Notes under the pieces: model-generated
Told to the model about the DNA's origin: nothing
Database searches by the model: none
What the model saw: the letters and a program-made list of their open reading frames with translations, nothing else
From: Sphagnum compactum
Taxonomy: Eukaryota; Bryophyta; Sphagnopsida; Sphagnales
Assembly (NCBI GenBank): GCA_965153455.1
Contig: OZ234494.1
Location: forward strand, 18,166,001 to 18,230,000
Direction: 5' to 3'
DNA length: 64,000 nt
Shown: one piece after another, positions 1-12,065 of the stretch
How positions within the stretch are numbered: position 1 is the first letter of the stretch
Layout of the letters: the number at the start of each line of letters is the position of its first letter
Made by a program: the position numbers and the translations under genes

Positions 1-751
1 GAAGGGTGTACAGTCAGAATCACATAAAATTTGCAAGAAGTTTCAATTAAATAAAACTAGAACTTATTGATTTTTTGGTTTTTATAACTACTTGATTACC
101 ATAGTACATGGGCAGCTTTGACATAAATTCAATTATATATTGTTTTGCCAAATTTCCTCACTTTATGCTGAACTTTTCAAAAATCCAATCAAAACTTTAT
201 AGCAACACCTGAAGGCCAGCCAGATTTGATTCTTGGCCCTGTCTAGCTAAATGATATTAAATGTGAACCATGTAATCAAAAAGACAAAAAGAAAATTTTA
301 AAAAATTTTAAAAATTTTATTGACTATATTCCTCATAATTTTCTGAATTTTTTAATTAAAATTTCAAATGTTGAATTAAATTTTTTAATTATATTAATTA
401 TTTGAGCACACAAGTGCTGGAGCTGCATAGGTACTATGGTTACAGTGCCAAATAGTAAACCACTTGCAGAATTTCCCTGGTGTGTTTGGAGGGCACCAAA
501 TATATGAATAAATCTTGCATCTACTCTTTGAGAGTGAGGGATGTCATGTCATATCTACTTGCAGGCATAATAAATATCCCTCTCAAATTTTTAAGGACTA
601 GCATAAGATGTTCCCTCCTCTTACACCTCATGATCTATGTATGTTTAGAGTAAGGCAACACTGAAAGGAGTTGGGTGTCCTCAAAAATAACCACTTCCAC
701 CTTGGTCATTCACTTATTGCAAGAAACCTCGCGTAAACACTAAACAAGAGC

Positions 752-832
752 AAATTAAATCTGGCACCGGTCTTGACACAATTGCAAGACATTAAATATG
801 GCACCGGTCTTGACACAATTAGAATCTCCCCT
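752..832. repeat. Short direct duplication
   Basis: The text 'ggcaccggtcttgacacaatt' with its preceding 'taaat' occurs twice, at about 757 and 797, spaced 40 bp apart. It is a simple two-copy tandem duplication with no coding sense. Confidence 0.75.
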
Positions 833-859
833 TTCAACCAAAGCGTTTAGAGCAGAGTT

Positions 860-1075
860 GGTCGGTTCTCTCACCCATTGGCTGAGAACCGGATCTGGTT
901 TTCATCCCGGTTCTCAGTGAGAACCGGCCAGTGAGAGCCGAAGATGTCAATTGTCTAGAGAACCGGATCTCGGTTCTCACTGGAGGTGAGAACCGACCAG
1001 GTTCTCACCTGGCAGCCAATTTGAAAACCGGAACGGTTCTCACATTTTGAGAAGGGTCCGGTTCTCCTTGTAAAA
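860..1075. repeat. Cluster of alternating inverted GAGAACCGG motifs
   Basis: Within about 215 bp the 9-mer GAGAACCGG, its complement CCGGTTCTC and close variants (GTGAGAACC, GGTTCTCAC) occur about ten times in alternating orientation. One pair, around 908-930, forms an almost perfect 21-bp palindrome. The block is clearly richer in GC than its surroundings. It could fold into several competing hairpins, or be a multi-site for a dimeric DNA-binding protein. No open frame explains it. Confidence 0.7.
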
Positions 1076-2487
1076 CAATAAAAAGTAAATATTAGAGTTA
1101 TCTGGAAAGTCGTGCCCTGTTGGGCCTGAGTTGCACCCCCCATTTGATGCTTCATCCCTTCTTGGTGGTTGCCCACAAAGTCATGAGATTCTATTAAATA
1201 AGGGTATGAAATACTGAAACTCAGCATTAAATGCATCAGGTTCGAGAACATTTATAGCTACAGTATACATAGCAGCAGCAGTTCTATGATCCTGAAATTA
1301 TTAATGAATTGATACCAGCACTTTTTTCAGTGCAAAATTTTGCCACAATGAAAAATAGATTGGGGCAAAGGTTGTTTTTTTCAGTGCGAAATTTTTGAGA
1401 AACATTATCAAAGAAACAAGGTTTTTGAACTAAGTTCATCAAATTTAGAGCACATGGTCTTGGAACTCAAACTTCAACAACAAGCTTCTATAAATTAAAC
1501 AAATTGTTCTGCCTATCCTGTAATGAAATCTAACGAAATCCTCCTATGGATGGTTGCCAATGTGCATATACCAAAAAAGTTTTTAAAAAGATCCTTGACT
1601 GAGAATGGAGGTTCTAAATTTTAAAAAGACGAAAACAGGAGGTTCTGAACTAACTCAAAGAATTGCCCAACACTAACACAAGGCTTTACCATCATATCAT
1701 TGTAGGTGTTGTTCACCCAAGGCCTAAGTGAGGTAAGGAAGAAAAATTTTAAAAGAGAATTTGTGAAAAGTTCAACAAAAGTCAAAACAAAATGCTATCA
1801 AGAATCACTTCCAAGCTGATTTTCAACCATGTAAAGAAGCAGCATTACCCCCTTGGATTCACAGCCATCAGAATGCTGGACAAACCCATTATATTGCTAG
1901 GTAATGCCAATTGGGAGGACCTAGCTCGGCAGAACATGGCCAGAAGCCAGCCAAAGCAGGCCTGACCAATTGCCACTATGCAATATAACTGGCATTCAGG
2001 AGAGATTCTTCCACACCATTAGAATCAAGAGTGTACTCCCATTTCAAAGCATAACTGAAAAAAGCATGGTGCAATTGGTCACATACCAGTACCTCTCTCA
2101 TCAGTCTTTCTCATCTGAAGAGGGCCCATCTTTTCAGTTGCGCAAAAACTACCGCATCCAACCAACCATTTCTTTGGAATCTGCCCATACTTGAACCAAT
2201 TCCTGAGTGCAAACTGTGTATAACATGCACTGATTGCTTAGAAAAGCTTGAAATTTAACATGCTGCAGGGTGCTTTGGTGTAGTACTAATGGGCTTGTGC
2301 TAGTATTTGAAATTCCTAAGGTGCCTTTGTCCTCATTTGCTGATTATCTAGCAAGTGGAATAGTCTTTGATGTGAACAGGAATGATCCTCAAAAGACAAG
2401 AGATGGATCACAACATTTATCCCCTCCAAAATTGATATTCTTGGCACTCTCTACTCTCTCACATTCCAGAAGTCAACAAGGTGACAT

Positions 2488-5400
2488 CTACCGCCGGCGC
2501 ATGCCTCGTCCCCCTCGTCCACGCATTGCCATCCCACCCCGGCCTCTTCCAGCCATGGCATTTGCTGCACCTTCACCTTGTGCACTCTCAGACTGCACAA
2601 AAACAGATTTCAGTACCCAATGCCAGTCAGCTCTGAGAACAAGCTGGAATAGTCTTTGAAAATTGGATCTCATGCCAAATATAAGTCAACAGGAACCTTC
2701 GCTGAGCACAAAAACCATTTCACTTAACAGCAAGAAAACTGCGTTTTACCTTAGGGTTCTTGATAGTCTCATCTACACTGAGAACAAGGCAAGCTGCTTC
2801 TGTTGCAGCTGTTATGGCATTTATCTGCACAACCCATAACCCCATTGCATACAACAGCAGAGGATAAGATTCACAAGAGTATGCCAAAGCCACAAATAGG
2901 ACCAAGCACTAGTACAAGGCTCTGCCTGTTTCACAAGGATATCTCAAATACTGCAGGCTACTGACATCCATAAACTTGTAGGCTCGCATATTACAAAATG
3001 ATACAAAGAAATTGCAATAAATGCACATGTATTGGAATATGGAGACAGCTGGGTGTGAATGAAGAGGATATGTCCTCCAAACAGCCTGGCTGTACTATGA
3101 CACCAACTTTGTTCTGGGAGGGCCACAGTGAGAGCGCCACATGGAGAACCCATGTAGTATGCCAGAGCTATGATAGCACTAGTGATTAGTGCAAAGCCCT
3201 GCCCATTAAAACTGGCCATCCTCAACCCTGAACTGTTACTGACTTCTCAGTTCTAGACAAACACTCTACTATAGAGAAAAAAAATTTGAATCTGCAATGA
3301 AATTTCCCCATGCAAGCAGCCCGAGTATGTGCATACGAAGTGTGAATGTATTGAAAAACAGAGACAGCCTGGTATGGAGAGATTATAATTCCTACACCAA
3401 GCCACACTGTACTATGTTCTGGGAGAGCCTGCATGAGAGTACCATAAAAATCAGTGTCCAATCAATGCATGTCATTGCAGACTGATGCCTGAACAAAACT
3501 TTAGACTATTCAAGAGGAGAGAAGCGCATTGCACCTTGACAACAGCAGGCTCCCACACAAAATTAGCATATGTGTCAATGATGCCTCCCGTGTTGATGTC
3601 TACTCCATAAAGAGCACCCTCTCCTGCACAAAAAGAAATGCTCAATAGTAAGGACACAAGTTACCACAGTCTGTCTCACAATCATCACCATCTCAGTAAG
3701 TGCAACAAAAGACACTCTCCTTGAGCTTTTAGTTAGACAATTGTGATCACCCTGAATTCCTTTTCTATCTCTCCTCTCCAGAAAGTTGCTTGTATAGATG
3801 ACACACCTTGACCATGCTTTTGGCGGAGCTTGCTAAGCACATCAGTTGCATCAAATCCTGCATTCTCACACAGCTGCCTGGGAATAACCTGACCACACCC
3901 ACCACTATCCTCATGCTCAACTCCAATTTCATCCCCACAAAAATTCATGTTATGTTTCTTCCCTTAGTGTAACAGTTTTCTTTTAATTCATCCTCTGCAT
4001 TGAAAGTATCAGGTCTCATACCTCCAGGGCTTTGGCATACGAGTTGATGAAAAGCTGTGACTTGCCAGCAATGGTACGTGCATGCTGCCGCAGGTACCTA
4101 CTGAGCTCCATCTACAAAAAGAATTTTGAAATTAAATATATATGGTCTCCAATGCCAAAAAGAAGAGGATCATAGAGGAGGTAAGAGTGTTGAAACCTTC
4201 AGTTCGATTAATTACTTACATCAATTGCGCCACCACCAGCAACAACAGTAGAGTTCTTGAGTGCTCTTCGAACTATCATGATCGCATCATGTAAACTGCG
4301 CTCTGCCTCCTCAATAAACTGCATACAAGTCATGACCAGCCCCTTATCTTACACTTGTACTTCAACCAGTGAAAGGATATCACAGATCTCCAGTAACAAA
4401 AACTGGTCAGACCAAGCTTAGTTAATACTCAAATTCAGAAATCTGGGGATTTATTTAGATGAAAGTTGAGAAAATAAGAGAAAATAACTGACCTGATCAG
4501 CACCCCCACGCAAGACAATTGTTGCAGTTTGACCCCGTGGGCATCCTGTGAAGATATTGAAACGCTCATTGCCAACTTGCCTCTCCTCAAAAATCTCACA
4601 CTCACCAAGAACCTGTGAAACAAGCTCAGAAACTTACTAGCAAATAACCATATCCACAAGATATATTGATATCCTATTCAATTTCTGGGTCGTCCACCTG
4701 CAAATTCCCCAACTACAAGGAGGTGGTTTGTTTGCTTAATGCGTTACCTCTGGGACAATGTTATTTACAGTGGTTTGAATAGAGCCACCAGTTGCTATAG
4801 CAACCCGCTGCAAATCTTCCTCCATCACACGGCCTGCACAGAACACATCCCGATCTGCAAAATACTGGGTGCCAAGATCTCCAATCGCTAGACGTGAAAG
4901 CACAATCTTGGCACCACTTTTCACACACTTGTCTAGCTTCTCATAGATAATGTTCCATTCTGCATCCACAATAGATTGATACTGTGCAGGATCTGAAAGC
5001 CTGCGACAAAAACCACAGAGAAACTGCAAAAGTAAGCCAGGCTCCAAATCAAAAGAGAATCCCACACTTCAATATTTCAGAAAAAATACAGAAACCAGAT
5101 CACCAATGGTGTAGAGGGAGATAGCTAGAAACTGACATACCTGACTTCAGCATTTTCTTTTTCAGATTTCAGCTCAAGCTCCAGGTTAAGAAGCAATATT
5201 TTAGGGTTTTCAAACTTCTTAGGCTGTTGTTCAAAGCCTGCATAGGAGAACGTTTTCTTGAATGCCACACCTTTAACCAAAAAGGAATCTCGCATGGTAC
5301 CTCCTTGCACCTAAACCAGGAACATACAACACAATCATTTTCAAAATTGGAGTCCTATCAAGAAATGCACCTGGCAAACTGCAAAGATCCAACCATATTC

Positions 5401-6926
5401 TGAGAAAACCTGGATAATGACACAGCAAGGATTACCTTCTTGATTCCAATCATACTTAGGCGGCTGTCTTCACCAAGTGTGGTAACAGCATCCACCACCA
5501 TCTTTGCAAAATATTCTTTTTCTCCACCTACAAGCTTGGAACTCAATGTTGTTGCAGCACACTTCTCAAGCAAAGACTTCTTCTCTTCTAAGCTCTTTCC
5601 TTCAATGCTCATTGCCAGCTCTCGCACTTTCTTCACCAACAGATTTGCTGCTATGCGGAAGGCGCGAATTATGAGCTGTGGATGGACACCATCTTCTACA
5701 AATGGCTTTGCCTCCCGCAAAAACTCTCCAGTTAGAAGCACCACGGTCGTGGTCCCATCTCCAACCTGAGATTTAGGGTTTCAGAAACAGAACAGACAAC
5801 ATCCACATTTTGCAAACTTTCTACTAGACCTGACCCTGCAGCAATCAAGAACCGATGCACGAAGTATTTGTAGAATTGGAAAAGGAAAAGTAAAGCATAA
5901 GACAACCATGATCCAACAGGGAACATACCTCAGCATCTTGAGATTTGGCAATGTCAACAAGGATTTTTGCGGCAGGATGCACAATGTCAAGGAGCTTCAT
6001 GATGGTGGCACCATCATTGGAGATGGTGGTAGTTCCTTTGTCATCATGAATAAGCTTGTCCATTCCTCTTGGACCCAGAGTGGTGCGCACAGCATCCACC
6101 ACTGCAAGGCATGCATTGATGTTACTTATAAGCTGTGGCTTCCCTTGGGATGTATCCGTCCCCTCCTTCAACAGAATAATTTGAGGTTGCTGTTGCAAAA
6201 CCAAGTTCCCAAACAGACCACAAAGTTCAGTGCCATTAGTCTGCATGAGAAACCGTTTCTCACAACAAAAACAAATCGTTATCACACACACACCATCCCA
6301 GTGTCACGGAGTTTCCCCAAGGCATGGAGAAACCAAAACTCCCACAGGGAGACAAAGAAAGAGTTTCGTAAACAGAGCCACCAAGAACATTCCAGACATG
6401 TAACAACCACAAGAAATGAAAAACTCTGATCACAGGTATGAAGCTCCTTAAGGAGAAAAAATAAAAGAAAAGAAAAAAAAACCACACTTAAACCCCTAAT
6501 CTGGAGCATTTTTGATCCGGATACCGTCCGCCGATACTGCAAGAACGGAGAACGCGAAAAGGAACGATTCTGAAAACTTGGACCTTCACCGCATCTAAAG
6601 CTCAAAAGGACCACGCCGTGAATGCACATTCTTGAAAACACCACAAGACTAAGGCTTTGCAAGACTTCGCAAGAAAGAGTGCGAAGAACGAAGATGCAGT
6701 GAATCTGCCGGTGGTCTGAGGAAACATTTTTCACAACATCTTGATGCATAAGAAAACGCATATGCCATCAAGACGCAGCCCTGAAAAACCACCAGCCGAC
6801 TACAAAGAAACGCGACAAAGTCTACAGGACATAAGAGCACGACAACAACCAGTAACTGCTGCACAAAAAAACGAAAAAAAAAAAAAATGGAGGAAAGAAA
6901 GGAAACCTCACCAGCATGGATGCCAT
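2488..6926 (-). CDS. CCT7: T-complex protein 1 subunit eta (CCT7, cytosolic chaperonin)
   Basis: Subunit eta of the cytosolic CCT/TRiC group II chaperonin, which folds actin, tubulin and other proteins using ATP. Thirteen exons join in phase: 6926-6912, 6189-5929, 5765-5436, 5310-5141, 5000-4748, 4612-4493, 4318-4220, 4111-4022, 3888-3807, 3623-3535, 2824-2750 and 2592-2488 are read directly, with canonical GT-AG at each joint; these twelve account for the whole 562-aa protein, so the count is twelve. Visible chaperonin motifs are [12 protein letters not shown] (about residue 40), NDGAT (63-67), GDGTTT (94-99) and GGGAID (411-416). The tail is RGG-rich and ends GMRRR, typical of plant CCT7. 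The first coding exon is only 15 nt (MASML) and is chosen because it restores the family's N-terminus before [10 protein letters not shown]; an in-frame ATG near 6246 is the alternative. Plant CCT7 is about 557 aa, so the gene looks intact. Confidence 0.96.
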
Positions 6927-7250
6927 CTTGCACGTTCAAAGACTTCCAGAGATTCCCAGAGACTATCGGAGAGCTGATTGCTTGCCAAGAGACGGGAGAA
7001 GGGAAAGGAAGAAACAAGAAGAGCGGCGAAGGAAGACGAAGCCAAAGTACAAGGGTTGAACCTCCCGCCCTTAACCCCCTTCCGCTCCTCACTTGGATGA
7101 TAAGCTCCTCTTGGATGATAGATTACCCCCCACCCCGCCCCCCCCGGAAACCCCCACTTTGGATGAAAACACAATTCCAGTATGCCCCATTTGTGTTCCC
7201 TCAGAACTTGGAAGCCCTTAGGTCACAAGAGAGCTGTACATAAGGGTGCG
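6927..7250 (-). promoter_or_regulatory. Upstream region of CCT7 with C-rich tract
   Basis: Sequence upstream of the inferred CCT7 start. It contains a purine-rich stretch (6945-7050 on the plus strand) and a cytosine run around 7126-7146. I see no clear TATA box. Assignment as promoter and 5' UTR rests only on position. Confidence 0.35.
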
Positions 7251-7456
7251 TTCACACTTGGTGTTAGGACTCTAGTGTCGAATACCTTATCACATACTAG
7301 TCATTTAAGACTTAAAACTTACTTATCGGGAAGATTTTATGTTAAACTAAACATTCACTTAACATTAAGCTATCGGCCATTTAACATTAGGTGCCACCTA
7401 GGATGCCACCTAGATTTACATTTAACATATATTTAACATCAAGTGTGAATGCATCA
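7248..7456. mobile_element. MITE-like element with terminal inverted repeats (copy 1)
   Basis: The left end TGCGTTCACACTTGGTGTTA is matched at the right end by the complement of TAACATCAAGTGTGAATGCA, giving terminal inverted repeats of about 20 bp around an interior rich in 'ttaacatt'. There is no open frame, so it would be a non-autonomous DNA transposon. The flank 'ataa' before the left end hints at a TA or TAA target, but the target duplication is not certain. A diverged relative lies inverted at 48238-48455. Confidence 0.6.
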
Positions 7457-7790
7457 TAGGTAACCCTTTTTTCAATACCCCCAACCTTGAAAAGCGCCTT
7501 AGTTTCAAAAGAGTAGTAAGTAAGTAACCCTAAACCCCCAAGAAGATTTTAAGACTTAAACTTACTTATCATGAAGATTTTATGTTAAACTAAACATTCA
7601 CTTAACATTAAGCTATCGGCCATTTAACATTGGGTGCCACCTAGGATGCCACCTAGATTTACATTTAACATTGATTTAACATCAAGTGTGAATGCATCAT
7701 AGGTAACCCTTTTTTCAATACCCCCAACCTTGAAAAGCGCCTTAGTTTCAAAAGAGTAGTAAGTAAGTAACCCTAAACCCCCAAGACCTC
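7304..7790. repeat. Two-copy tandem duplication, period about 243 bp
   Basis: The segment from 'taagacttaaa' at about 7305 through 'ccctaaacccccaaga' at about 7545 is repeated from about 7548 with only a few differences. The second copy includes the interior and right end of the MITE-like element but lacks its left inverted repeat, so the duplication came after insertion and used an internal breakpoint. Confidence 0.85.
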
Positions 7791-8130
7791 ATAAAAGCCC
7801 TTAGATCACAAATATTAGAAAGTAAGTAACCTTTGTTGTTTCCCCAAGAATTCAAAAGCCCCTAGGCCTCAAAAGACTAGTAAATAAGTAACCCTTGTTG
7901 TCTCCCCCAAGAACTCAAAACCCCCTAGGTCTTAAGAGACTAGTAAGTAAGTAACCCTTTTAGTCTCCCCTAAGAATTCAAAAGCCCTTAGGTCTCGAGA
8001 GACTAGTAAGTAAGTGACCCTTTTTGTCTCCCCCAAGAACTCGAAAGCCCTTAAGTCTCAAAGGGAGTAGGAGTAAGTAAGTTTTAGTTTCCCCCAAGAA
8101 TATCAAAGCCCTTAGGTCTCAAGAGATAAG
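7765..8130. repeat. 62-bp satellite array, about six units
   Basis: A tandem array with a period of 62-63 bp. Each unit reads roughly 'taagtaaccctt..gtctcccccaagaa.tcaaaagcccttaggtctcaagagactag'. The anchor word 'agtaagta' recurs at about 7822, 7884, 7945 and 8007 and again, shortened, near 8075. It begins where the 243-bp duplication ends and shares that unit's last 60 bp, so the satellite probably grew from it. Confidence 0.8.
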
Positions 8131-11100
8131 GGTGGAATTTACAAAGGCCTCTATCTAGCCCTTCAGAAAGGAGTTACACAAAAATTTAACCTATTAAATT
8201 TTTTTCTTAATGGATATGAAGGACAAGGTGTACATCCTAAGGAGCAATGAATTTGTATAGGGCCTTATTATGTATTTCATAAGGTCTTAGCATGGGTGTC
8301 ATCATAATTTGACAAGTTTTTGGGTTGCCAAAAAAACTTATATTACAAGCCTTATGGGATTTGAGATAGTTGACATAATGTTTTCAAAGTCTTAAAGGGT
8401 CCAAAGATAGGACCTCCTCATATGCATAAGAACCTACAAGAAGTTTTTTAGTGTATTTGGAGGTAAGCTTATAGAATGAAATTTTTAATCAAGAGGAATG
8501 GGCATTTCATTTTTAGAAATGTCTCTTTTTTTTCTTCTTTTTTTTCCAATGATAACCATCAACATTTTTTTTGGTGCAAAATTTCACATTTGTGCAAGCT
8601 CAAATCTTGGGAAGCAACATTCATAAAAAGGTTTAAAGCAATGATTTTGTCAAAAAGTTGTAAGCAATGTTTTCAATTTCACCTAACAATCCATCAATGC
8701 TCAAGATTTATCACCACAAACAACAACGATGGAAATGTGCATGTGGTTGATTAAGGTACTTCTCACAAGAGACGTGTTAATTAGGGTTATGTTGTTAAGC
8801 AAACTTGCTTCCTTGCACTTCATCTTCATTACACATTGTCATTCTTGTTTCTACAAATTATGAAAAGAACATCACCCAACTTACACTGTAAATGCTTTGA
8901 TAATTATTTTTGTAACAAGTCGAAAACATCATGAGTTGATTAGTTATGGATGGGGGCTATAGAAATGTTTTAAGATTTGTAGGCAACACATTGAATTGCA
9001 AGATGAGACCGAACTTTCTAGAAGATGTGCAACTTGAAGATGGGAACTTGGCCATATGATGTGCAATGGGTAGGTTTCAAAAAAAGCTCAACAATTGGTT
9101 GAAATTCTTTTTTTTCTTGGTACTTAAGGAGCATGTTGCAAATGGTAAGTGTAAATGTTTATAGCAAATAATTTAATTTTAAATATTCCTTCTAAATTAA
9201 CAACTTGATTATGAAAACATTTGCACTTTTTTTTTTGAGCATACTGCATTCATTATCAATAGTGAATTTTTGAAATAAAAAATATGGATTAATCAATTAA
9301 TCAAATTGCTAAGAAAATTCAAAAATTCATATTGAATTTCACTTCGAATTGTTTATAATGATTAAGCATGGTTTGAATAATGAAATCATAAAGTTAAATG
9401 TGAATTTTTTTTTGGTGAAACTTTAATCAAATGGTAATTATGAACTTTTAAAAGGTTATTATTGAACTTTATTTTCGAAAGTTCTTTTGAAATGATTTTT
9501 TTTTCATTTTTTTATTTTTTTATGCCCAATGGGTACATAATTCGAATATTTAAATGGCCTTTTATTCTCATAAATTTTATGGGATTTTAATTTATGATTT
9601 TCAAAATGATTTCACCACATTAGCTAACAGCAACATTTTTCAATATTGACCTAGTTCTCAAAAGTTTTTTAAATGACTAAAATTTTAATAATTAAAGATT
9701 ATACAAATGAAATCTTAAAATTTAAAATCATATCCATATGGATCATTTATAAAAACTTGCTTCTTATTCTTCTTGTGATTCTTCTTACTGTGGTATTTAC
9801 TTTAATTGAACCATTAAATAATGCATACACCCACTTAAGGAGAAACTTTCAAAGTTTTTGAAGCTTGTTGAAATCTCCACTGTGATCACATTAGGTTTTG
9901 TAGAGGACAAATGAACTTTATTTACCTTCATTCACATCAATAACAAGCTTAAAAATCATATCATAATTCATTTGGATTTGGTCATTAGGATGTATGTTCA
10001 AAAAATTTATTATTTCACCACATTTTTGTTATACATTGCCATTTAAGATTGGCATACCAACAAGCACTAATATGACATGGATTTGTAGTGCATTTTAAGG
10101 TCATCATGCTGAGGTATGTTCTTCATTTAATGCAAATATATCTTTGTAATGACTTTGAAATCATTAACCTATAGGCTTTTAAATGAATACATTATGGTGA
10201 AAAAATTCTTTTCTTTGAATTATATTCATTTCAAATTTTGAATTTTTTATGATTTTGTGTAGGTCAACCTTCGCTTGCAATTGAACAAAATTTGTTCATG
10301 GATCGAGTTCAAAGTTGTAACCCCCCTAAACCCATCTTGTTACTTTCGCTTGCTATAATTGAAGCTATGATTATATGTCTTTTGTGGTTCTTGTCAATAA
10401 TGTATGGTTTTGTGATTTGCATGTCACTTTAACTATAGTTGAACAAAGCTCACTTGGGTTTCAAATCCCTTTGAAAGCATCTTGTTGTATTCCTTTAATA
10501 TATTTGCATCTTGTGAAGGCATATTGTTGTATTCCTTTAAGATACTTATGTCTTGTGAAAGCATCTTGTCGTATTTGTTTAACATACTTGCATTTTGTGA
10601 ACTTGCAATGGTTATGTGGCATGCATGTTAACTTTCAAGTATGATAAGGCACAATAGATTCATAGATGGGGCTGAGACAATCCCTTTTAACATCCAAGTC
10701 CCCAAATTTCTATCTCTAACCAAGATTGTTTAGTTAGAATTTCACCTTAAGCAACTACCTAGTCACATCCTACCTGCATCTTATGCAAAAAGTGGTGTAA
10801 GCACCTTGCACTACCATGCGTCAACATGAAATAGCCATAAAATGCTAGTGTAACCTACCAAATGACCTTACCCATGTGGTTGGTGCCACCTCCCCCAAAC
10901 CCAATACACATTGAAGAGGCTAGTTGAGATACATTGAAGGAAAGAAAAAAAAACATTGATACCCATCTTTTTTTCATAAGATTTTCTCATAGGTTTTTGT
11001 GCCACATTTAGGGTATATATAATAATCTAACATTGGTGTTAGATGTGCAAAATATTAGAGTCAAACTATGATATATGCCAAGTTCCAACATCTACTTTAC

Positions 11101-12065
11101 ATTGAAATGGATGAAACAATGGAATTTACCTCACACAAGTGTCATGAGCCAAGGCCTACTGTGATAGGAAAACTACATTCTCTTCTAGTGTGGATAGATA
11201 TCTCATGACACTTCTCATGATGAAGTGGATGGTATGATACTTTCATGATGAAGTCAGTGTTCTGGTACTTTTGAGTGAAACTTGTGAAAGGTTATGAGTT
11301 ATGACCAGTGTTGGGCCAGCATCAAGTTTTCAACATACCAGCCAATACAAGTATTTGATCTCTTAAAAAAACATTCATGCCAACCTTGTGCTAGTGTTGG
11401 ATTTTCTTAAACTATCATATGAGTGTGATCCTGGTAATACGGTCCAAAGCTGATTTTTGGCTACTATGAGACATTATTTTGAGATTGGTATAGCCTTGAT
11501 ATGAAACTGGTATTATCTGAGGTCCTTTGCAGGCATGTATTGGTGTGAACACTAGAGTTTTGGGCTCAATCAGGGTCACTCACATTGCAGTAATACTACT
11601 CACTTGAAGCTGGAAAGAAGAAACGCCTTTGGTTGCCAACCAAGCTGTAACCCTGCTGTATCTGGCCACTCAATCTAACTTCGCCTCCAAATATGGTACA
11701 GCATTGAAGTATCAAACCATGTCACATCCTCAACAAGGTGTTGGAAACAAATTTAGATCACAAACCAATATCTTACCTTCAATACAACATGTTGTTTGCA
11801 TATTATTCCTCTCTAAGCAGGATATGGAAACACAATCCCTTGTCAAGTAGCCTGCACTGATTTTCATCACCTACATCACTCTGCATCACTTCAATTTCAT
11901 AGGGATAGCAGATTTCAATCTTATGTCTAGCAAATAAACAGCACAGAATCTGGCCTACTTGAGAGTTTGAGAATTATTGAAGGGTCTGTGGTCAGTTTTG
12001 ACTCCAGATTGTTTAGAACTCTCTGGCCTTTTTCTGCAGACCTGTCAAGCACTCTTCCACAATGA
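8131..12065. other. AT-rich intergenic region and ALDH10 3' flank
   Basis: No supportable gene. Composition is strongly AT-rich with many homopolymer runs. A 42-bp triplicate (10471-10602) is listed separately. Composition becomes more balanced from about 11500, where the 3' flank of the minus-strand ALDH10 gene begins. Confidence 0.5.
10471..10602. repeat. 42-bp tandem repeat, three copies
   Basis: The word 'gcatcttgttgtattccttta' recurs at 10477, 10519 and 10561 with small changes, a period of exactly 42 bp. Because 42 is a multiple of three, a plus-strand frame (10375-10644, 89 codons) stays open and reads as 14-residue repeats of the type KASCCIPLIYLHLV. I see no start context or family match that supports translation. 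Confidence 0.75.

Larger units (their letters stand above)
1..2487. other. Left intergenic region, 3' flank of CCT7
   Basis: AT-rich DNA with no gene that I can support. It holds a short direct duplication (about 752-832) and a cluster of inverted GAGAACCGG motifs (about 860-1075), listed separately. From about 1960 to 2487 it is the downstream flank, and probably the 3' UTR, of the minus-strand CCT7 gene. Open frames here are short and show no recognisable protein. Confidence 0.6.

Noticed and set aside
1230-1250. 'ggttcgag' word like a tRNA B box
   Set aside because: No acceptor stem, D arm or anticodon arm can be built around it. No tRNA was found in the window.
955-1251. 98-codon minus-strand frame
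   Set aside because: Overlaps the inverted-motif cluster, has no domain and no splice context.
7765-8130. Regular repeats considered as a CRISPR array
   Set aside because: Units are contiguous and similar throughout, with no unique spacers, in a plant nuclear context.
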